Source of the DNA: Zeugodacus cucurbitae
Taxonomy: Eukaryota > Arthropoda > Insecta > Diptera > Tephritidae
Direction of reading: 5' to 3'
Length of the DNA: 64,000 nucleotides
Assembly (NCBI RefSeq): GCF_028554725.1
Contig: NC_071671.1
Location: forward strand, 46,824,501 to 46,888,500
How positions within the stretch are numbered: position 1 is the first letter of the stretch; every line of letters starts with the position of its first letter. The notes under the pieces were generated by a model. The model had not been told where the DNA came from and ran no database searches. It saw only the letters and a program-made list of their open reading frames with translations. Made by a program: the position numbers and the translations under genes. Shown here piece by piece: positions 44,528 to 54,595 of the stretch.

Positions 44528-45574
44528 TATTATCTTGAGGATATAGAACCAGAATCAAATTTTTATATCATAAATGATCTAGAAGGGTCTTAAAGAAATA
44601 AAGACATCATTTACAATGTAGACAATTTTAAAGTGCCTGTGTATTACTTCCAAAATGCGTTACATATATTCTGCGCAAGTTCAAGCTATGTTCAGAGCAA
44701 GATTATCTCATAACAATCTTTTTCGACACGGACAGATACATAACTCGTTCAGTACTTTATGATGAATTATGGTAATATTGATTATTTTCTAATAAAGGTT
44801 TTTTTTTTAATTTTTGTAATACTTTCAATAATATCTTTTTTATATAAAAAAAGTCGACTTGCATTAGTTAGAGTTTTTTGTATCTGTTAAAAAAGTTATT
44901 AATGTTACAGAATATATTGAACTCAATTGAGTAGGTTTCATGAAATCTACATTCAACTTGATTAGCCAATTATACCGATCCAATAAGATACGCATTTATG
45001 GCTTTCTCAATTACTGAACAAGTCTAATTAGATAATCCCTTGTCAATGGCCTCATTTGTATTCAATGTATCTTGTATACACCATACAAGTGTTCACGTGT
45101 GACCTTCCAATGAGGAAATGACAAATGCTGAAAACAGCAGCTGCAACAAATACACAACAGTAGCAGCTAGAAATCAACCCCCAAAACGCACAGTTGGAAT
45201 ACTGGTTGTATTTGTTATTGACTACACGGTCAGATATCCTGTAGGCTTAGAATTGGTGCGCGCATCTATGAGATATTCTTGAGTGAGCAAATTCCCGTAC
45301 TTTTTTTGTTTGGCGCGCACTTTTTTATTTTTTATAAATGTTTAACTCATTTGAAATTATGTGTTTCAGACATGTTGATACGCCCGCAATTTCTATAGGA
45401 GAGAGAAAAAGACTGACTGGTTGTAAAAGATTTTCAAATAACAGCAAGTCCCTATCTCGCTCCCACATAGGTTGCAGAACGTTTGCGCCGAAAACATACA
45501 TATTTATAATTATTTCACACACTTCACAAAAATATTTCAATTTTTTTTGCTTAAATTAGTTTTTAGCTAGTATA
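44528..45574. other. AT-rich noncoding stretch
   Basis: No gene is supported. The two opposite frames at 45325-45559 exclude each other. Sequence becomes less AT-rich toward 45.2 kb. Confidence 0.45.
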
Positions 45575-46020
45575 TTGTAGCGCCTTGTAGCCACGTCGTC
45601 TTGTAAATGTAGCGCCATTTCAAATTAGTAACAACCACGTACGACTGGGGCCACTAAAATAGTGTGTGTGCGCCCCAAACCAAACGACTCCACTGTGCAG
45701 CTGCAAATGACGTTTGAAACGGCGAAATGCGGATATGAAACGGAAAAACACGAATGTAGCAACGAACCGAACCAATCCAATGGGCAGACAAATGCGCGCG
45801 CGTTTTGTAGACGTTCGCTCTCTTGTGCTCTTGCCGTGAGAGTGTCGCGTGCATGTGTGCGTGTGAATTTGAGAGTGTATGCGTTTAAGAGATACGCGCG
45901 CAAAACAAAGTCAAATCGGCAGCAGTAGCGCGCTGACTCGACGACAAAGTTAGCGCATTTTAAGTGAATCGATGTTGCTGCTCTTTTCCAAAGAGGTGTG
46001 AGAAGGGGAAAATACATACG
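45575..46020. promoter_or_regulatory. CpG-rich island, candidate promoter or enhancer
   Basis: The block is rich in CG dinucleotides compared with its surroundings (for example GCGCGCGCG at 45796-45804), with two TAGCGCC motifs (45579, 45609) and GAGAG elements (45836-45875). Overlapping frames of 60-130 codons exist on both strands, which is usual in such non-AT-rich DNA and does not indicate a gene. No TATA/initiator arrangement can be fixed. Confidence 0.25.
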
Positions 46021-47089
46021 TTTATAAAAGTAGTATTAGTAGTAGCAGTAAAAAATTTACGTTGACAAGTTTTTGAAATTAAACAAGTATATTACTGTTC
46101 GCTGCTTGTTTTCTACTAATGCTTCCAAACTTTTTTATTGAACTCTGGCTGCTCTAGAGCAATTATTTGATCAAATTAAATAATTTTAGTAGGTCGTAAT
46201 TTTTGTTTCTGTACTAGTAAATTTTACATCTATTCACGGGACAGTATAATATAAATATTCTGAGCTTTCATACGCCTTTTTGTTAATTCAAAAATATATA
46301 ATTTAATTTAAAAAATCTTTCGAAAAAAGCTATCTAATGCTTATTTTTAAATCCCGCGTGCCAAAACAAAAAAAACCATGTTTTTCTTGATACTCTACTG
46401 TACTACCACACGAACGAGTGTTCCCGGTGGCGGGTGAAATCGATGGAAGCAGCACACCACCACCACCATCAGCACTATCACCATGCGACTACGCAGCGTA
46501 GATTGCGTAATCATCAGTTCTTTCGAAAGCTAAAGCTAAAGAAAATGTGTCATCAATTTCAACACTTCCTTCTTATACGCCTATTCGTTGTGCGCTGCAT
46601 TTCAACGTGGTATACCTCGTTGTTTCTTTAATTATTGTGCCTTGGCGGAAATTTATCAGCGCACATGCTTTTCATTAGCTGCCACACTTGAGCTATAGAC
46701 TTTTACGTAATCGCAGTGAGTCACCAGAAATTAAATTTTTTTTTCATAAATTTTAATTAAATTGCATTGAAGAGTATTTGCAAATTGTAAATAATAAACT
46801 CCTTAAATGTCCTTTGAGCGCCTTTTCCTTTTATATTACAAATTAATCTGATGGCACAGCAATTCCTGGCTGCTACACATACGCACGTGATATTTTATTA
46901 TTAATTTAACGCATGCGATATTTTAACTTAATGCTTTTGATTTTTTTTATTATATTATTTATTTTTTTTTATCGAAAAGTTCTTTTTTAATTTTTATGAC
47001 TTTTTATTATTAGAAGTCTTTCTGTTTTATTATAAAAAAATTACACGTTGGTATTTTTTTTATTCTCCACAGCATTAGCCAAAGTTCAG
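46021..47089. other. AT-rich noncoding stretch
   Basis: A CAC/CAT repeat-like run (46453-46485) would encode a histidine-rich string, but the frame is short (65 codons) and not supported as a gene. Long T-rich tracts fill 46910-47060. Confidence 0.5.
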
Positions 47090-47475
47090 AATTAGCCCAA
47101 TTGGACTTGCCAACAAGGCGCGCATAGCAGCAACGTCGCACGACATCATTTGCTACTTTCAATTAGTTCACAATCACATTTTTTTTCTTTCTACTCTGTG
47201 CACACATACACATATTTTCTATATATTATATCTGAGTTTCCTTCAGTAGAGTAGCGTTTCGAAGCGCTCGACGCAAAAACACGAACCGTACACAACCACG
47301 AACAACGAACGAATGAATTGTGAAACAGAAAAAGGCGACAGAAATGCGTTGTTCCAAAAAATTCAACCGCCGCTTCGAACGTTTGCCACGACCATACAGC
47401 AGAGCACACACGACAGCCGACGTTGACGACGTCAACATCGCGACACGAAGATAATAAGCAGGGGTAATATTGATG
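47090..47475. promoter_or_regulatory. Second CpG-rich island, candidate promoter
   Basis: Less AT-rich DNA with repeated CGAAC/ACGAAC words (47280-47315) and the perfect odd palindrome GTTGACGACGTCAAC (47422-47436), which contains two TGACG half-sites of the CREB/ATF type. It may be a promoter or enhancer; the direction is unknown. Frames on the minus strand here (47191-47438) overlap each other and have no recognised domain. Confidence 0.25.
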
Positions 47476-49180
47476 ACGACTTGTAATGTAGTGGCGGTGA
47501 GTTGCTCTCAGCAGTGCTGTTCAAACTACACTTCTCAAGTGTTGGGGAAATCGTGCATTGTTGTTGTTGCTTACATGCGGAGCGCGCAGTTACTTATAGT
47601 TTTACAAGAGAAGCTCTTCGCTTGCCTTAGCACTCCAAACGGGTTGGCGCAGCGCAGGGGAAAGACAGCGCTGTCGTTGGCAGCGTTTCGATTGTTGTTT
47701 CTACAAATGCTGGAGAGCGCTTGCGTTTATGTGTGACTTTGTGCTGCTTATCTTTTTTTATGTAGCTTATGTAAGTTGGTGCAGGGAAAAAGCTTTTGTG
47801 GCCATAATTTTCGGTTGCTATGTGTGAAAAGGCTTTTATGTGCTTACGGTGCTGCAGAGGTGAGAAAAGGGGTAAAGCGTTAAACGAGTGCTCAATTGGC
47901 GCTGAGCGCTCTTGTGCAGACTGGGGAAGTAGCTATGTATATCAGACAGAGAGTACATAGCAACATTGAGCGTCGTAGAGCTTTCAGCAGTTATCTGTAC
48001 ACATGTTTTTGTTGTATTTGCATGTGTAGTTTCAAACGTTTGTAGTGTAGCAGTTATTATCTCACGCTATATACTTGCTTTTACTACAAGCTTTGAACGC
48101 TCTCTTTTGTATATTGTATGCATGCATATACAGAGAGAGAGGCGAAAGCTTTTTGCTGCCACGAGCAACGGCAGCGACAACAACTTTGAATGCGCTGCAA
48201 ATCGATGTCTATATTCATATGTATATGTACATGTATATACTACATAATATATAAATATATATATATGCATATATACCCATAACAAGTTGAGCAAGTTTGT
48301 CGTTGACACACATTTTCCACTGTTGCCTGGCCTGCTTGCTGTTTTGTTGCTCATGCCACCGCCGCCACACAACCGCTACGTTGTAGCACGAAAAGTTGCT
48401 GCTGGCTGCAAAGCGTTGTGGAGCAGTGGGGCACTTGGCCCATGTTAGCGCTATGTGAGTATTTATATATATTTTAACTGTATGTATGCATACATATCTG
48501 TGCCTGTGTATGTGCGACTGGTTTGGTTGGCTATATACAACTTTTTCTTGCCTGCTTGCTATGCTGTGCTGTGCTAGTCGCAGCAGCATAGTGGCACACT
48601 GTATTAGCTTTTGGGGCGTTCGTTACTGTTTGTTGAGGAAATTTCCACTACTCTCTATTCCAACGGTGTTGTCATCTTTCGATTTTGTTGTTTTTTCTGT
48701 TTTGGTTTCTGCTTTGCAGTCAATACGGAAATTACAATATGTTTTCGCTTTGGCAGAAAAAAGTATACAACAAAATTGTTGGCGAATAACATTTTCAGCG
48801 CCGAGGAAATTGATTAATTTGTTTTCGATTTTCAATTTCGTTGGTTTTTGTTTTTTAAATGGAGGAATAAGAGCTTTAAATGTATGTAGTTCATATTTAC
48901 TTTATTACAAATATATATGTACATATGTATGTATATATGTGTGTATTAATACGTACTTGTAAATAATAACTGTAATTAATTGAGTAATGAAAGGGAGTTT
49001 CACTCAAAAATTTACTCAATTTCTCATGGAATCAATTAAGTGGTTGTATGAAATTCATTACGTTATTACGAAATGAGTAAATTTGGGGAAGGCCCAGAAA
49101 TATCATTAACTATACATATACTTACATATGTATGTACAATAAGTACATATTTACATCTGCAGTTAAATATGTATTCTTTA
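47476..49180. other. Mixed noncoding stretch
   Basis: No gene is supported. The longest frame (48486-48962) ends by translating the TATGTATG microsatellite at 48909-48945 and is overlapped on both strands, so I reject it. A GAGAGAGAG run at 48131-48140 could bind GAGA factor. Confidence 0.45.
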
Positions 49181-49193
49181 ACATGGTTATTTA

Positions 49194-49356
49194 GACCGAT
49201 TTCACACAGGCAATTTTTGTTGCGGCAATTCTTAGTTTTGTAGGAGAGGGGGCGACCAAGGGAAGCGAAAGAGAGAGAAATTCTCCTCTCTTCGTCGCCC
49301 CCTCTCCTATAAAGCTAAGAATTGCCGCAACAAAAATTGCCTGTGTGAAATCGGTC
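49194..49356. mobile_element. Near-perfect hairpin MITE (63-bp arms), TA-flanked
   Basis: Left arm 49194-49256 and right arm 49294-49356 are inverted copies matching at 61 of 63 positions, separated by a 37-bp purine-rich loop. The arms begin GACCGATTTCACACAGGC. TA flanks both sides (49192-49193, 49357-49358). The inverted similarity continues, less perfectly, a few bases beyond. It is noncoding, and the high arm identity suggests a recent insertion. Tc1/mariner-type origin is suggested by TA only. Confidence 0.85.
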
Positions 49357-49358
49357 TA

Positions 49359-49989
49359 ATAAACCAATTTCCATACAACGATATTTGTAATTCAGAAATT
49401 ATGAGTGCTTATGTTTATGAGTGAAAAGAAATTGAGTTTTTTATGAACATTTTTACTCATATAAAAAAAATTAAAAAAAAGAATTCCTACCCAATATTGG
49501 TTTCAATCTAAATACATATGTACTAAATAAAATACGTATGTTTCAACTTAATCAATACGTAATTCCGGAAATGAAAAACAAATTTGAGTTATGTACATAT
49601 GTACATATATATGTATATGTATGTACATTGTATGTAATTCTCCAAAGATCGAGAGTAATGAATCGAAGAGAGAACTGGTATAAATCATATTGAAATATGG
49701 ACTTAAACCACCTTAATGTGGTATTAATGTAGAGAATATATGTATGTATATTCCACTGGATAACTTTAATATTGATAAGAAAGAAAAGCTCCAACTTAGC
49801 GTGCGAAGGAATGGCGAATCAAAGATGTTTATTTTTATAAGCAATAAGGCTTAAGCAGAAGGTAAATACTAATACCTTTTCAATTTTTTTTTGCTTCTGC
49901 TCTAATAAAGCTTACAAATAAACACTCGTGTGAAATTTATTCAAGTCAGCCGCTGTGGCCACCCGAAATCAATGACTACAGCTAAAATA
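49359..49989. other. AT-rich noncoding stretch
   Basis: Only simple repeats (ACATATGTACATATATATG near 49592-49625) and no gene. Confidence 0.5.
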
Positions 49990-50473
49990 CAGTGTAACTT
50001 CTATAACTCGAAGATCAACCATAACTCGCACTTTTCCATTGGCAATAGCGTTTAGAAATCAAATTTTATGCAAATTGTCCATAAATCGAACTTTTCGACC
50101 AGGGCATAATACAAAATTTAAAATTTTAATGTCGAGCCAGAATTTTAAAAAGAGTCCCTATATCGTATGAAGGCGAACAAACAGTATGTTATTACTCTAA
50201 TGGATTGCAATAATTATATAACGAAGGCATGGGATACAGACGTATGGAGCCAAGCAATAGCAGAGTGCAAAAAATAAAATTTAAGAATACATATTTTAAC
50301 GTACATATGTATATAAAACTGTATGCGAAGTAGATAAATAAAACAGTGCATAAATCTATATTTTACAGCTTTGTGAAAAATTGCATATTTTAATGAAAAT
50401 TCTACAACTCGAAGTCTCTCTAACTCGAAGTTTTTTGTGGATAATGGTGATTCGAGTTAGAGAAGTTCCACTG
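49990..50473 (+). mobile_element. pogo/Tigger-like DNA transposon remnant (484 bp)
   Basis: It starts CAGTGTAACTTCTATAACTC after a TA and ends GAGTTAGAGAAGTTCCACTG before a TA. The inverted ends share CAGTG-AACTTCT-TAACTCGA with a few mismatches. The ACTCGAA unit recurs internally on both sides. It contains the end of a transposase gene on the plus strand. It is related by its ends to the element at 44361-44527. Confidence 0.7.
50143..50277 (+). pseudogene. pogo/Tigger-like transposase C-terminal remnant
   Basis: The plus-strand frame, open after a TAA at 50146-50148, reads KESLYRMKANKQYVITLMDC and then NNYITKAWDT, DVWSQAIAECKK, stop. The D-x-x-x-x-I-x-x-A-W-D pattern followed by a W/T-I-x-x-C stretch is what one sees after the catalytic domain of Tigger/pogo transposases (L-D-A-I-x-x-I-x-x-A-W-x-x-V-x-x-x-T-I-x-N-C-F). 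The DDE core is missing. Support is pattern-based. Confidence 0.5.
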
Positions 50474-52842
50474 TAATTAAAAATAATAACAAACCATTAT
50501 ATTTATAATAAATCTAATTTCTTGGCCATAACATTAAATTCTAAACGTTTTATTTCCTCTTGAAAACCACTATTGTCTAAAAAACTTCCTTTTACTATTG
50601 AAATGTCTTAAAATTTAAAAACAGAAGCCTAATAGAAGTAATATCTTATTATTTTCTCAATATTAAAGCCACCATTATACAAAAATGTTAAAAACTATAG
50701 ATTAGAACTGGAAACTGAACGGAACTTTCGAAACTCTTTAATTAATTTTTCTCAATATAAAAATTTTATAAATTATAAATTATTTTTCAATACCTTCCAT
50801 AAGTCAAATGCCTTTGCTAAGAATTGGTTCTACTTTTCCATATCAATATTGAAATCTGAAATAAATGCAGAAAAATTTATAATTAATATATGAGTATAAA
50901 ATATATTTCTTTATTATATGAGAATAAGAAAGTTGGTATAATATGTTTTGAGTTAAACCACACCGAAAAAAGTTTAAAAACCAAATTTGATTTTTTTATA
51001 AAATATCTTTTTGCTCACAATTTTCTTTTTTTTTTGTAGAGTAAACTCAAATTTTTTAAAAATATTTGTAGATAATTAAAAAAATATTTATTTATTTAGT
51101 TTTTTTATCAACATTTCGCATATGGAACTACCTCATTTCTCTGGACAAATCAATATTTATGTGTGTATGTATGTTTGTATTCAACCAATTGTACTGCAAC
51201 TGCGCCTGCAATTGGCTCACAACAACATCTGATTAGATTGCGAAAAATCATCTGATCCGCACACTCATTCCCAGCCACATCTGGTTGCAATGTAGCACAG
51301 TGGGTTAAATACTCAATTCAAACACACACACACATACACACACTCATCCATAACAACAGTGAGTGCATTGGCGATGGCGAAGCTAGAACGAATGGCAACA
51401 ACTCGAACAGCTGTAAAATGAAATGCTAGCAAATACGCGCTAAGTAGAGCAAGTAGAAGAATTACAACAATGCGGGAAAAATACACTACGCCTGTATGTG
51501 TTTGTATGAGTGTGTTGCATTATATGGGCGCATAGATTAGTGTGTCGCTGTTGCATCCACGCGCACTGTGTCACAATGCGACTAGCAAAAGTGTTGTTAT
51601 TGTTTTTGTGGCAAGTGCCTGCGAATGTGTTGCAACAAAATGTGGGCCATGCACAGGTTGTTTCAACATGGCAGAACGAACTGGTTGTATGTATATGTGC
51701 AACACTGGAAGTGGGGCAAAATAGTTCGAGTGACCTGGCCTGTAGGGAATTGTGAGTGAATTTGACACTATGGAATTTCAAAAATATTTTATGATATTAG
51801 TTAGATGGTTTTGGTGATCTTCTGATGATTTTCACATTTTCACCAGCTGGTGAATAATTATAAATTTGTTTTACCTAAAGAATTCAATTAATATTTTATT
51901 CCTAGTTCATATAAATTGAATTAAAAAATAAAATTACTTCAAAAACTTAACAAAATCAAGAGTATTTTGTATAAATATGTAATGTCTGTGACATCCAGTG
52001 ACTCAATCATTCCTACACGGCATGCTTTATACATAAAAATATATATGTATGTATAGGCTTCAGCACAAACGAGCTCTCAATCATGCAGTTCTTATAGAGG
52101 CAACAACGACAACGTAGCACCACTGCCACTTTATTGAGGCCAAACAAGGGAATAGAAAATGCAGCATCAGCACTTGGCAGAACAGAGTGTAAAGAGGACG
52201 ACAGGATAAGAACTCGTTTCTACTTTTATTTATGCGTGTCTAAGCAATTTTTGTTGCTACCGTACACAAGTTGCCAAACGAAATGCAACAAATTGGAAAA
52301 ATATATGTATAGAAGATAACAACAACAAAAGCAATTATGTAGCTGGCGACTACGGCGAACAAGCCACCACCGAGCTACTAGTGGAGAGTTATCTAATGGA
52401 ATTTTTTTGCAACAATGTGTTGGTGATTTTTGCTGCCAGCTTTTTGATATGACTTTAGTATTACATGTATGTATGTATGTATACATATGTATGACAAACA
52501 CATTGCATGCAATAAATAAGTATTAATGCTTCTTTTTATATGGGTAACTGGGTTATTGTTGCTATTTGTTGCATATTAAATTAATTAGTGCAACAACAAC
52601 AAACATAGCACGTAACATTGTATATATCAGGTCTGTATGTTGCCAACACATTCTCAAAACATGTTGTAAGTAATTTCATGGACAGCATTGGTGAGCGGGG
52701 TAATATAAAGTTGTTGTTGTTTTCACACTCATTCTCGTACGTTGTTTCAGCGAGTAAAAGAATTAGCAAGTAAAATGATCATGCTTTCAATTACCAATAG
52801 TGTTGTTTACGTTGTTGTTATTGTTATTTATTTGGGATCATC
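50474..52842. other. Noncoding stretch leading to the duplicated promoter units
   Basis: 50474-51130 is very AT-rich. 51150-51760 is less so, with overlapping frames on both strands (51440-51781) that exclude each other. 52100-52850 contains many CAACAAC/GTTGTTG runs and a TATG microsatellite at 52463-52494. No exon can be supported. Confidence 0.45.
52463..52494. repeat. GTAT tetranucleotide microsatellite
   Basis: Consecutive TGTA/GTAT units followed by ACATATGTATG, typical of this genome. Confidence 0.9.
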
Positions 52843-53610
52843 GTTGCAGCGCAGTTAGGGGAAGTTACAGCAGCAGCGGAAGGTATTACTGTCAACGACC
52901 TGCGTTAAGCTAATTTAAGTGGCATAAACTAGCTTGAAAATGCTTCTAAGCGGACAATTACTCTCCTCCTAATTACCCGTTCTGCTTTTAGGACCGCAGC
53001 GCTGTCGTTTTTGGCAGTCTCTACCTTAGTATGCACTAGTTAATTCGCGGATTTGAATTCGTCACAGCAGTTATTCGGCAGTTTTTAACGGCGAGTGTTG
53101 CGAATTGTAGTTAAATCAGTTAATTATCGGTTAAATTGTGTGAAATAATTAGTTTAAAGTGTCTCATAGTGTAATAACAGTAGCATTTGCACATGCAAAG
53201 GACCACGATTTATTTCGTTAAAATTAATTAATTATTTGAAGTGCAAAATGGGCGAATAATTTGTAATTCGCAAAGGTTAAGCGTCAAGGTCAAATGTTGC
53301 AAGCGGACATTTTTGAGGCAGGTGAATATGTATGTATATATATGTATGTATGTATGCAGATACAGACATTTGTGGTAATATGTGACTGTACTCACATATT
53401 TATATATTATATATTATATATATGTAAGTACGTACGTGTATTTAAATAGCGGACTTTATGGAATGTGATATGAAATGCGAAATTTTAACTGGAATGCTTT
53501 TTCACAAAAGGATATGTGATTTGATTTTATTAAAATTTTCGGTGATCTGTATATATTTTGAGTCAGTGTTACATCTGTAACGAGTGTAGATAACTGTGAA
53601 GTGAGTATTT
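52843..53610 (+). promoter_or_regulatory. Candidate alternative promoter and noncoding first exon, unit 1
   Basis: First of two diverged tandem units. Landmarks in order are GTTGCAGCGCAGT (52843), TAATTACCCGTTCTGCTT (52970), CGGCAGTTTTTAACGGCGAG (53076, with GTGTTGC following), AATTAGTTTAA, ATTTGAAG with AATTCGCAAAGGTTAAG (53268), CAG/GTGAAT (53321/53322), a TCACAAAAGGAT block, and finally GAA/GTGAGTATTTAT (53600/53601). The last is a near-consensus 5' splice donor. There are no long open frames. I infer a transcription start near 53080 and an untranslated exon spliced at 53600 (or earlier at 53321) toward exons beyond the window. A TCAAGGTCA nuclear-receptor-type site is at 53284-53292. Direction follows from the donor orientation. 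Confidence 0.4.
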
Positions 53611-53753
53611 ATCAGATATTATATACAATTTATTTGGAATTACAATAACTTTTCTCATTATTTATTGTAAAAATTCTTTTATTAAACTTCGAAGACTTAA
53701 TATAGCCAATTTAGTTGTTGTGTGTGCATAAATTGGTACTAACAGAGTCTTTC

Positions 53754-54595
53754 GTTGCAGCGCAGTCACTTCCCCTGACTGCAGCAGCTAACTTAGACGT
53801 CACTGGTAACGACTTAACAAGCAAGATTAATCGAAGTGACCGCTTACTTACATATACATGCATATGTACATAAACAATTTAGATGAACTTGTTACCCCTG
53901 CTTCAGAATAGATGAAAACGCTGCATTAGTTTCATAAAGCTTCTATGCTTCGTAGTAGTTATTGGAATTTATTCAGCCCTAATATTTGTTTTGTGCTTAA
54001 TTACCCATTCTACTTATACATACATATGTACATATATCAGCAACGATTTCGTTCTCCTTAATACTAATTGGCCACTAAATTGGTTTCCTATTAATTATTT
54101 CGCAGTTTTGGTCGCGAGTGTTGCAAATTGAAGGTCGCCGATTTTATGGAAAATTGTGATTTAATTAGTTTAATTACAATATTAATAATATTAGGATTAT
54201 TGTAAAATGAAAGGGAAAAGTATAAACTTTGCAGTTTAAAGTGTTTTGCAGAAGATGTTAATGAAGGTTTTAAACTTGTACTAGTCGGGTTCTGATAAAA
54301 GGTCACAAAAGCTATATAATTAATAATTTGAAGTAAAATCCCAGGAATATTTTGTGGTTCACAAATTAGAGATGTTAAGGCCAGGTGACACGTTTAGCAG
54401 CAGGTAATTAGTAGTAGTAGTACACAATATATATGTACATTTGAAAAAGTGTGTTGTGTGTTAATTGGTTTATAATTTAGAAGAAATGTTCAAAGGGTTT
54501 TCGCAAAAAAAAAAATGTACGAAAGTTTACGGAGAAAGTGATATTGGATAGAACTATTGCAACAAATCAAATTATCAAAATGTGAGTACTTATTT
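53754..54595 (+). promoter_or_regulatory. Candidate alternative promoter and noncoding first exon, unit 2
   Basis: Second copy of the same unit, with landmarks in the same order at an offset of about 0.9-1.1 kb: GTTGCAGCGCAGTCAC (53754), TAATTACCCATTCTACTT (53998), CGCAGTTTTGGTCGCGAG (54101, with GTGTTGCAAATTG following), AATTAGTTTAA (54163), ATTTGAAG (54328), GTTCACAAATTAGAGATGTT, CAG/GTAATT (54403/54404), a TTTTCGCAAAAA block, and AAT/GTGAGTACTTAT (54581/54582). Both donor-like sites are kept although the surrounding bases have diverged considerably, which argues for function. There is no open frame. The gene served is unknown and would lie to the right of the window. Confidence 0.4.

Noticed and set aside
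45625..46017. Overlapping 66-130 codon frames on both strands
   Set aside because: They lie in a CpG-rich island where stop codons are rare by composition. They exclude one another and show no domain.
46453..46485. Histidine-rich coding run (CAC/CAT repeat)
   Set aside because: Short frame of 65 codons without conserved flanks; more likely a trinucleotide-like repeat.
48486..48962. 158-codon plus-strand open frame, the longest outside transposons
   Set aside because: Cysteine/tyrosine-rich, overlapped by frames on both strands, and its end translates a TATG microsatellite. No domain is recognisable.
54101..54137. Initiator plus DPE (GGTCG at about +30) in promoter unit 2
   Set aside because: The initiator is imperfect (GCAGTT) and the DPE-like word is absent from the aligned place in unit 1, so a core-promoter call would be over-reading.
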